A stretch of DNA of 6,204 nucleotides from an uncultured Actinomycetes bacterium. Its GTDB lineage: Bacteria > Actinomycetota > Aquicultoria > CAJVYJ01. Positions within the stretch are counted from its first letter, which is position 1, and every line of letters begins with the position of its first letter. Location: the NCBI GenBank assembly GCA_913009475.1, contig CAJVYJ010000117.1, forward strand, positions 1-6,204, read 5' to 3'. A program made the translations under genes and the position numbers. The notes beneath the pieces were generated by a model. It did no database searches. It saw only the letters and a list, made by a program, of their open reading frames with translations, and was not told the origin of the DNA. Of this stretch, positions 1-4,244 are shown piece by piece.

Positions 1-145
1 AATGTGTAGTATCAGAGCTTGCTCTGCTGGTGAAGATACGTTTGTCATTCTCAGCTTGACTGGGAATCCAGATAAAAAGGTGTATTGGAACCAAGGTCTG
101 TAAAGCACTAAAAAAGCGCGGTTGGCCGTGGATTCCCGATCGGGG
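1..145 (+). repeat. Copy A of a long direct repeat (truncated by window edge)
   Basis: Positions 1-145 match 299-443 at every base except 128 (G here, A at 426), with a constant offset of 298 bp. After 145 the copies diverge but stay related, and both soon reach an ATGACAA end. The unit contains the small palindrome CAGAGCTTGCTCTG (13-26), a GTCATTCTCAGCTTGACTGG block (46-65), an AAAGCACTAAAAAAGCGCGG block and a TTCCCGATCGGGG palindromic end. No reading frame in it resembles a known protein, so I treat it as a non-coding dispersed repeat. The left end is cut by the window. Confidence 0.9.
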
Positions 146-199
146 CCGTGGATGACAAACGTTAGCCGGATGATGGATGGTAAATAAATATATGAAAAC

Positions 200-227
200 G
201 TTGTAGGGGCGAGGCTTGCCCTCGCCC
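200..227 (+). repeat. GC-rich hairpin repeat, copy 1
   Basis: This 28-bp stretch is identical to 510-537. It contains 8-bp arms GGGCGAGG and CCTCGCCC around a CTTGC loop (208-227 region), so it can fold as a hairpin on either strand. It sits upstream of copy B of the long repeat. The same module with a CACG loop occurs inverted near 6161-6180, and a diverged form (GGGCGGAG/CTCCGCCC) at 1433-1453. Confidence 0.85.
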
Positions 228-253
228 ACCCCGGAGAAAAAACATTTTGTAGA

Positions 254-271
254 GACGTTGCATGCAACGTC
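254..271. repeat. Perfect 18-bp palindrome
   Basis: GACGTTGCATGCAACGTC is its own reverse complement with no spacer. It lies between the GC-rich hairpin and copy B of the long repeat. A half copy (GACGTTGCATGC) recurs at 561-572, where the sequence then switches to CTCGCCCG. No adjacent gene suggests it is an operator, so it is most simply another module of the dispersed repeat family. Confidence 0.8.
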
Positions 272-298
272 CGGTCTCATGAAAGCGTTAGAACATAA

Positions 299-443
299 AA
301 TGTGTAGTATCAGAGCTTGCTCTGCTGGTGAAGATACGTTTGTCATTCTCAGCTTGACTGGGAATCCAGATAAAAAGGTGTATTGGAACCAAGGTCTGTA
401 AAGCACTAAAAAAGCGCGGTTGGCCATGGATTCCCGATCGGGG
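299..443 (+). repeat. Copy B of the long direct repeat
   Basis: This is the second copy of the unit at 1-145, with one mismatch over 145 bp. It continues as TCGGGAATGACAAGC, which matches the reverse complement of 6033-6050 more closely than copy A does. Near-identity of two copies only 298 bp apart points to recent duplication or gene conversion. A 61-residue open frame crosses the hairpin and this repeat (216-401), but it has no ribosome binding site and only translates the repeat. Confidence 0.9.
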
Positions 444-509
444 TCGGGAATGACAAGCTTGAGGTGGTCGGGGATGACAGGGGTATTATGATTGGTAATG
501 ACGATTAAT

Positions 510-580
510 GTTGTAGGGGCGAGGCTTGCCCTCGCCCGTGAAAAAGAAAAACATTGTAGAGACGTTGCATGCCTCGCCCG
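510..580 (+). repeat. GC-rich hairpin repeat copy 2 with chimeric palindrome
   Basis: Positions 510-537 repeat 200-227 exactly. After a short spacer, 550-572 repeats the flank and the left half of the 254-271 palindrome. At 573 the sequence switches to CTCGCCCG, which resembles the end of the GC-rich hairpin rather than the palindrome's right half. The layout copies that at 200-271, so the whole block 200-443 is a partly duplicated composite. No coding capacity is supported. Confidence 0.7.
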
Positions 581-708
581 TCGATCGAAAACCGTAAATC
601 GTAAATAGATAATCGTGGGCCAGAAGGTTTGTCGCTGAGGAAATGAAACGATGAAATTGGAGCAGTAGATACGGCGCTTTCGCGCCTCATTAGACCGCAA
701 CCGTGCAT

Positions 709-748
709 TTAAGCTCTAATGTTCCAATGCTCAAATGCTCTATTGCTC
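709..748 (-). repeat. Degenerate 8-bp tandem array
   Basis: Read on the minus strand this is five consecutive octamers: GAGCAATA, GAGCATTT, GAGCATTG, GAACATTA and GAGCTTAA. They share the consensus GAGCATTN. The array lies just beyond the tRNA 3' end and the hairpin at 750-768, in the tRNA's direction of transcription. I see no function. A slipped-strand micro-repeat is the simplest reading. Confidence 0.6.
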
Positions 749-749
749 T

Positions 750-768
750 GGCTCAGCGAAGCTGAGCC
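750..768 (-). terminator. Hairpin abutting the tRNA-Ala 3' end, possible terminator
   Basis: GGCTCAGC and GCTGAGCC form a perfect 8-bp stem with a 3-nt loop, starting two bases after the tRNA discriminator base on the minus strand. The position suits termination or 3'-end processing of the tRNA transcript. No U-tract follows, so it is not a canonical intrinsic terminator and could simply be a small palindromic repeat. Confidence 0.35.
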
Positions 769-769
769 G

Positions 770-841
770 TGGAGATGAGGGGATTCGAACCCCTGACCTC
801 TGCCATGCCGAGGCAGCGCTCTCCCACTGAGCTACACCCCC
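770..841 (-). tRNA. tRNA-Ala (anticodon GGC)
   Basis: The minus strand folds into a complete 72-nt cloverleaf. It has a 7-bp acceptor stem GGGGGTG/CATCTCC, a D arm GCTC/GAGC, an anticodon stem CTGCC/GGCAG and a T arm AGGGG-TTCGAAT-CCCCT. The anticodon GGC (807-809) reads GCC and GCU alanine codons. The alanine identity pair G3-U70 and discriminator A73 are present, which supports the assignment independently. CCA is not encoded, because the next bases are CGG. The anticodon loop is TCGGCAT, so position 33 is C instead of the nearly invariant U (see findings). The gene has its own promoter next to the rsfS 3' end. Confidence 0.96.
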
Positions 842-875
842 AAAAAAACTGGAGTTAAAGGTAATGACTGGAGCT

Positions 876-904
876 ATTATAAAGTGTTAACGGCATACCG
901 TCAA
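876..904 (-). promoter_or_regulatory. Sigma-70-type promoter of tRNA-Ala
   Basis: On the minus strand TTGACG (899-904) and TATAAT (876-881) are separated by exactly 17 bp, giving a near-consensus housekeeping promoter. The predicted start, near 869, leaves a leader of about 27 nt before the tRNA 5' end at 841. The -35 box lies just beyond the rsfS stop codon and inside an A/T-rich inverted repeat. This supports independent, strong transcription of the tRNA. Confidence 0.8.
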
Positions 905-926
905 AAAATAAACACGCTTATTTTTT
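903..926 (-). terminator. A/T-only inverted repeat at the rsfS 3' end, weak terminator candidate
   Basis: AAAAAATAA (903-911) and TTATTTTTT (918-926) are perfect 9-bp complements around a 6-nt loop, spanning the last rsfS codons (poly-lysine) and the stop. On either strand the second arm is a U-run, but the stem has no G-C pairs, so termination would be weak. It overlaps the -35 box of the tRNA promoter. It may simply reflect the AAA lysine codons plus an A-rich flank. Confidence 0.3.
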
Positions 927-1280
927 CTTAGCCGGCTTAACCGCCCAATCAAGCGACGGCGCGTCAATCCAAAGCCTCTCCAGCTGGTAATAGTCCCGGG
1001 TTGGTTTATCAAATATATGGACGATCAGGTCACTGTAGTCTAATAAAACCCATTGCAATTTATCTTTACCTTCGACGCTAAACGGCTTTCTGCCTTTGGC
1101 AGCTAACTTCTCGCGAACATTATCCGCTATCGCCCTTACTTGCCTGGTGCTGCTGCCGGTACAAATAATAAAAAAATCCGTCACTACCAATAATTGAGCG
1201 ACGTTCAATACCAGAATATCCTCCGCGTTTTTCTCTTCCGCTGCCCGAGCGGCTATCTTCGCTAACTGGCTAGCTTTCAA
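918..1280 (-). CDS. rsfS: Ribosomal silencing factor RsfS
   Basis: RsfS (DUF143, YbeB/Iojap family) binds ribosomal protein uL14 on the 50S subunit and blocks joining to 30S, damping translation when nutrients are short. Diagnostic blocks from the chosen start are AEDILVLNV (19-27), TDFFIICTGSSTRQV (34-48), and WVLLDYSDLIVHIF (77-90) followed by R-YYQLERLW-DAP (95-108). The C-terminus is a short lysine tail. The open frame extends to a GTG at 1322, but that start has no upstream ribosome binding site. A strong GGGAGGA (1288-1294) lies inside the extension, 8 nt before a TTG at 1280. The TTG start gives 120 residues, typical for the family and aligned with the usual N-terminus, so I prefer it; a second TTG at 1283 is also possible. 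It follows nadD and yqeK in many bacteria, but here about 600 bp of repeats separate them. Confidence 0.95.
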   Translation of the reverse strand: MKASQLAKIAARAAEEKNAEDILVLNVAQLLVVTDFFIICTGSSTRQVRAIADNVREKLAAKGRKPFSVEGKDKLQWVLLDYSDLIVHIFDKPTRDYYQLERLWIDAPSLDWAVKPAKKK

Positions 1281-1321
1281 CAATACTTCCTCCCGTAGAC
1301 CCAATTCTTGAGTTTGCCGCA

Positions 1322-1349
1322 CTCGCGATTGTAAAATCTAAATTGTAAA
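1322..1349 (-). promoter_or_regulatory. 28-nt leader element upstream of rsfS (shared with proA)
   Basis: This stretch matches 5968-5995, upstream of proA, at 24 of 28 positions and in the same orientation relative to the gene. It consists of two TTACAAT words on the minus strand followed by CGAG. Part of it doubles as a possible -10 region (1342-1347). It could be a shared regulatory leader or just another dispersed repeat. Confidence 0.45.
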
Positions 1350-1370
1350 TCATAATCGATGTAGCCGCAA
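1342..1370 (-). promoter_or_regulatory. Possible rsfS promoter
   Basis: On the minus strand TTGCGG (1365-1370) and TACAAT (1342-1347) are 17 bp apart, upstream of the rsfS start at 1280. The -10 box matches consensus at five of six positions and the -35 at only three. A promoter is expected because a long repeat-filled gap separates rsfS from the upstream genes, but the exact boxes are uncertain. Confidence 0.35.
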
Positions 1371-1392
1371 AACTTGCTTTGTTTAAGTCAAT

Positions 1393-1453
1393 ATTAGAGC
1401 AAGCTCTAATACTACACATTCCCCATCTTCACGGGCGGAGATAAACTCCGCCC
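1393..1453 (-). repeat. Partial inverted copy of the dispersed modular repeat
   Basis: Read on the minus strand, this shows a GC-rich hairpin (GGGCGGAG/CTCCGCCC, 5-nt loop, 1433-1453), then GTGAAGATG, then AATGTGTAGTATTAGAGC with the palindrome ATTAGAGC/GCTCTAAT (1393-1410). The last part matches the start of the long repeat at 1-26 and 299-324, with compensating changes: CAGAGC..GCTCTG there, TTAGAGC..GCTCTAA here. Preserved pairing despite base changes suggests that the hairpin itself matters to the element. The downstream core of the repeat is absent. Confidence 0.75.
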
Positions 1454-1546
1454 TACCCGTTTTCACACCTTATGCCTTAACGTTTTTCTATCCTCAACAA
1501 TAAAGCGCCAGATGAACTAGCACGCTATACATCTTACACTATAAAG

Positions 1547-1710
1547 AAAGGTTTATTTATTCTCGGCGAGGAGCGATGCCAAGAGCCGGGCTGCAATTTC
1601 AAATTATGACGCCGGTGCCAGCCCTTATATTCCACTTGTAAGAAAAGAGCCGGCACCGGTCTATTACTAGAAATTGACAGCGTCTTTTCGAGAGAATTAA
1701 ATAAACCTTT
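1547..1710. repeat. About 164-bp imperfect palindrome (MITE-like or structured RNA)
   Basis: The outer arms are AAAGGTTTATTTATTCTCG (1547-1565) and its inverse at 1689-1710, with one inserted base. Further in, GCTGCAATTTC pairs with a GAAATTGACAGC segment near 1671-1682. Then CCGGTGCC (1612-1619) pairs with GGCACCGG (1652-1659), and an apical stem near 1624-1642 pairs CTTATA with TGTAAG. The left arm carries about 15 extra bases. An open frame of 68 codons on the minus strand (1740-1534) crosses it, but it has no ribosome binding site and its protein just reads through the palindrome. Terminal inverted repeats without a transposase fit a MITE. A long bulged hairpin RNA is an alternative. I see no clear target-site duplication. 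Confidence 0.65.
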
Positions 1711-1792
1711 TACCACGTTTAAATAGTTATAAGTTTTCATTATTAAACAGCATTATTTTGCATTAATCCTTACCTTTTTCCCGTTAGTCAAA

Positions 1793-1816
1793 TGTCAAGA
1801 TTGAAGATCTGACCCC
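1793..1816 (-). repeat. 24-bp direct repeat, copy 1
   Basis: This is identical over 24 bp to 1853-1876, exactly 60 bp away. On the minus strand it begins GGGGTCAGATCTTCAATC and ends TTGACA. From memory, similar GGGGTCAG...TTGAC sequences flank REP-associated Y1 transposase genes; that is recall, not a search. No transposase is present here, so this may be a footprint or an end remnant. Confidence 0.75.
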
Positions 1817-1852
1817 TTTTTTGCGGAACGGCCTGGTTATAAGCTTGTTAAT

Positions 1853-1876
1853 TGTCAAGATTGAAGATCTGACCCC
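1853..1876 (-). repeat. 24-bp direct repeat, copy 2
   Basis: This is the second copy of the 1793-1816 repeat, 17 bp beyond the stop codon of the LCP/LytR_C gene. The 36 bp between the copies has no recognisable feature. Two units are not enough for a CRISPR array, and no cas gene is nearby. A small hairpin (ATTTC/GAAAT, 1877-1891) lies between this copy and the stop, but it is too weak for a terminator. Confidence 0.75.
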
Positions 1877-1892
1877 ATTTCTTACCGAAATC

Positions 1893-2882
1893 CTATTGAT
1901 AATCCTTCCCCAATATTATGACTATATCAACTACGTCTTGTGGGGTATTCTTAGTAATAATATTGCCGTAGCCAAGCAATTTCTTAACTTTATTGGCCGC
2001 TTTCACCTTATTTTTATTATATATTATAAGTTGTGTCTGCTGATAATTAAAGTTATCGGCATTTTTAATATCTACTATGGTAAATTCTTTACCCAATAAG
2101 TTGTCGGCCGCTTTTCTGGCTACACCGGGCCGGCCGCTCCCGTTTAATATAATGACACGCTGACGGCTCGTATCCCTGGTTAATTTGACGGACCAGAATA
2201 ATTTTAACAACCGGGAAAGATCATTTTTTTTAGCTTCAAAATAGGTCTCCTCACCAATGGCTATCGGCCGCACGGGCATATCCACTAATGATATTTTTTC
2301 ATTTGGTACATCGGAAACAGCGTTTAATATATTTTTACGTTCCGCCTTAGAGGCATCGCTGCGCCCGGCCTGACTAATGAGCCTTTTAACATCACCATTA
2401 CTGACTGCGCTTAAGAAAAGATCGCTGGGCACAATAAAATAGCGCTTGGGAGCAAAACCAATGAAATCATTAAAAGTCGATGTCATTGTCTTCATCTTCT
2501 CATCATAACTTTCAGCAATAGGAGCGAAACCGCGACCGCTGACATTAACAAAGGTGTTAGTGGGAATAATGATGCCGCCGATAGACCGTTTGAAGTTATC
2601 TACAACCACCAGTAATAACCCAGTCGCCTTAGCCTTGCCATTCTCCTTTTTCAAACCGACAATCAAATAAGTGTTCTCTTTCAACTCGCGGGCGGACGCG
2701 GTTTTATTTTTCTTAACAGCGGTGGTGGTGGGTTTTATCTTCTTGGGACTGATTAACCGTTTGACACCAATAAATCCTAGAATAAAAATTATGGCAACAA
2801 CCAGCCAAATAAAGATACTATGCGACCGTCGCCGGCGTCTATATTTACGCCTGATAGATCTTTTTTCCATAAAACCAGCCAT
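1893..2882 (-). CDS. Membrane-anchored LCP-like protein with C-terminal LytR_C domain
   Basis: The 329-residue protein has a very basic cytoplasmic N-terminus (8-20, RRKYRRRRRS), one membrane segment (about 23-40) and a Lys/Thr linker. An LCP (LytR-CpsA-Psr)-like region follows (about 70-225), then a clear LytR_C domain (241-327: RVIILNGSGRPGVARKAAD, TQLIIYN, VDIVIILG). LCP enzymes attach anionic polymers to peptidoglycan outside the membrane. Here the usual Arg-Thr-Asp motif reads KATGLLLVVVD (85-95), and the usual IPRDT reads IPTNT (106-110), so phosphotransferase activity is doubtful. The function is probably at the cell wall but unproven. The ATG at 2882 is chosen because GAGGAG (2890-2895) lies 7 nt upstream. 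It starts 4 bp after the yqeK stop, so the two are almost surely cotranscribed. Confidence 0.85.
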   Translation of the reverse strand: MAGFMEKRSIRRKYRRRRRSHSIFIWLVVAIIFILGFIGVKRLISPKKIKPTTTAVKKNKTASARELKENTYLIVGLKKENGKAKATGLLLVVVDNFKRSIGGIIIPTNTFVNVSGRGFAPIAESYDEKMKTMTSTFNDFIGFAPKRYFIVPSDLFLSAVSNGDVKRLISQAGRSDASKAERKNILNAVSDVPNEKISLVDMPVRPIAIGEETYFEAKKNDLSRLLKLFWSVKLTRDTSRQRVIILNGSGRPGVARKAADNLLGKEFTIVDIKNADNFNYQQTQLIIYNKNKVKAANKVKKLLGYGNIITKNTPQDVVDIVIILGKDYQ

Positions 2883-2886
2883 TACC

Positions 2887-3462
2887 TTACTCCTCAGCCA
2901 ACATTGTATTCCAAACTTTGATTGATAGCGGATGAATAAAAGCCCGCTTCGCTAAGACAAACTGTAACTGTTTAAAATAAGCTTCCTTGAAAGCCGCGCG
3001 TAAATCCTCGTCAGCCAATTTTCTTATCTCGGCCAAACCGGGAAATTTTCGCATAGGCTCAATAACGTCAGCTAGAAATACCAGCCTGTCCAAGTCATTC
3101 ATCTCCAGGCCGCCGATGGTATGTTTTCTAATCGCCCCAATAATCAACGGATCATCGACTCCCAGTTCACTATGGACTAAGACCGCCCCCAAAGGCGCAT
3201 GCAAAAGATAAGGATTTTTCTCTTCGACCCATTTGATTTTCAGCCCCGCTTGCCTGGCGGCTGTGAGCAGCTCCGGACGACTATAATCGCGAGCGTAATC
3301 ATGCAAAAGGCCGGCAATAGCCGCTTGCCAATGATTAACTCCATGGCGTCCGGCCAGCCGCGTCGCAGTATCCTTAGTTCTTAAAGAATGTTCAAAACTC
3401 TTGCCTGAGAGACGCCGAACCAATTTATCTTGGTAATATTCTATTTGGGCTGTCTCATTCAT
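2887..3462 (-). CDS. yqeK: YqeK-family HD hydrolase, probable symmetrical Ap4A hydrolase
   Basis: The family cleaves diadenosine tetraphosphate (Ap4A) symmetrically to two ADP, clearing this alarmone-like nucleotide in the cytoplasm. The HD-domain metal ligands are all visible: H25 (FEHSLR), the H54-D55 doublet (LLHDYARD), H88 (LLHAPLGA), H114 (RKHTIGG) and D132 (LADVIEP). The length of 191 residues is typical. The ATG at 3462 overlaps the end of nadD by 8 bp, and only a weak GGGA-type ribosome binding site precedes it, which suggests translational coupling to nadD. Its last two Glu codons form the GAGGAG ribosome binding site of the next gene. The neighbouring nadD gene is the usual partner. 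I see no anomaly. Confidence 0.95.
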   Translation of the reverse strand: MNETAQIEYYQDKLVRRLSGKSFEHSLRTKDTATRLAGRHGVNHWQAAIAGLLHDYARDYSRPELLTAARQAGLKIKWVEEKNPYLLHAPLGAVLVHSELGVDDPLIIGAIRKHTIGGLEMNDLDRLVFLADVIEPMRKFPGLAEIRKLADEDLRAAFKEAYFKQLQFVLAKRAFIHPLSIKVWNTMLAEE

Positions 3463-4096
3463 GATAAAATCCCGATTTATAAATATAGTTAAGCACGCTT
3501 TCCGGTACCAGATACCTGATCGGATGGCCGGCCTTGATGCGACGACGAATGCCCGTTGAGGAGATGGCCAAAGCCGGGATTTTCATAAACTCGACCTTAG
3601 GCGTTAAGGCCGTGTTGTTGTTTTTATTTGGCAAAAGATGATATTTTTTAAATTTATTGAGTGAGTAACCGGGACGAGTAGCGGCAATAAAAGTACAGAA
3701 ATCAACTATTTTCTCAGGGTCCTTCCAAGTTAATATCTCCCAGACCGCGTCAGCGCCGGTTATAAAAAATATTTGGGCACCGGCGTATATTTTATTGAGC
3801 GAACGCACGGTATCAATCGTATAAGAGATGCCGGGACGGTCGATTTCCAAGCGGGAAACGATAAAATGCGGATTAGAAGCGGTAGCAATAACAGTCATTA
3901 AATAGCGTTCCTCAGCGGGTAAGACGGTCTCTCCCGTCCTGTCCGGCTTATGCGGCGGCTTACCGGCCGGCATAAAAATGACTTTATCCAGCGCAAATTG
4001 CATCCGAGCTTCCTCGGCCGTAACCAGATGTCCATTGTGAATAGGGTTGAAAGTTCCCCCCATGACCCCATACCGGGCCGGTTTTTTCTGGCGCAC
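3455..4096 (-). CDS. nadD: Nicotinate-nucleotide adenylyltransferase NadD
   Basis: NadD joins nicotinate mononucleotide and ATP to deamido-NAD (EC 2.7.7.18), the penultimate step of NAD synthesis. The nucleotidyltransferase signature GGTFNPIHNGHL is at 13-24. PAGKPPHK (43-50), ISYTIDT (90-96), GADAVWE (114-120) and the C-terminal ISSTGIRRRI (178-187) are further family motifs. At 213 residues it has a normal length, with a slightly long loop at 150-168 (KKYHLLPNKNNN). The start is a GTG at 4096, supported by AGGTGA at about 8 nt upstream. Translation runs directly into yqeK. In many genomes proA is the gene immediately upstream; here a divergent CBS gene lies between, so nadD probably has its own promoter. 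Confidence 0.96.
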   Translation of the reverse strand: MRQKKPARYGVMGGTFNPIHNGHLVTAEEARMQFALDKVIFMPAGKPPHKPDRTGETVLPAEERYLMTVIATASNPHFIVSRLEIDRPGISYTIDTVRSLNKIYAGAQIFFITGADAVWEILTWKDPEKIVDFCTFIAATRPGYSLNKFKKYHLLPNKNNNTALTPKVEFMKIPALAISSTGIRRRIKAGHPIRYLVPESVLNYIYKSGFYHE

Positions 4097-4244
4097 CTTA
4101 TCACCTATTTTTTTGATTTTTAGCTACTACTCATTTACTTCTTACGGCCGCTCGTAACTTATTATAACTTATTTTTATTTATAGATAAAAGGTGTTAAGC
4201 CTAGATGGATTGGGTAAATCGAAAACGAAAAGGAGATGATAGTT
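4097..4244. promoter_or_regulatory. Divergent nadD / CBS-gene intergenic region
   Basis: This AT-rich spacer separates divergently transcribed nadD (minus) and the CBS gene (plus), so it should hold at least two promoters. On the minus strand a perfect TATAAT (4161-4166) lies about 60 nt before the nadD start, but no good -35 box sits 16-18 bp upstream of it. On the plus strand TATAGAT near 4181 is a possible -10 box, also without a good -35. TAACTTAT occurs twice close together (4155-4172). An AGGAG ribosome binding site for the CBS gene is at 4231-4235. Confidence 0.45.

Noticed and set aside
216..401. 61-residue plus-strand open frame
   Set aside because: It lies across the hairpin, the 18-bp palindrome and the long repeat, has no ribosome binding site, and its last part only translates a sequence duplicated at 1-103.
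505..708. 67-residue minus-strand open frame
   Set aside because: It crosses the chimeric repeat block, has no ribosome binding site and resembles no family I know.
1534..1740. 68-residue minus-strand open frame upstream of rsfS
   Set aside because: It is mostly the two arms of the 164-bp palindrome, lacks a ribosome binding site, and its composition does not look like a folded protein.
1793..1876. Minimal CRISPR array
   Set aside because: There are only two repeats, no cas genes, and the spacing is one unit. An element footprint is simpler.
1877..1891. Terminator after the LCP gene
   Set aside because: The ATTTC/GAAAT stem is only 5 bp, AT-rich and followed by GGGG, not a U-tract.
1821..2099. 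92-residue hydrophobic plus-strand frame
   Set aside because: It is mostly antisense to the well-supported LytR_C region, and its hydrophobicity comes from reading the complement of Lys/Asn/Ile codons.
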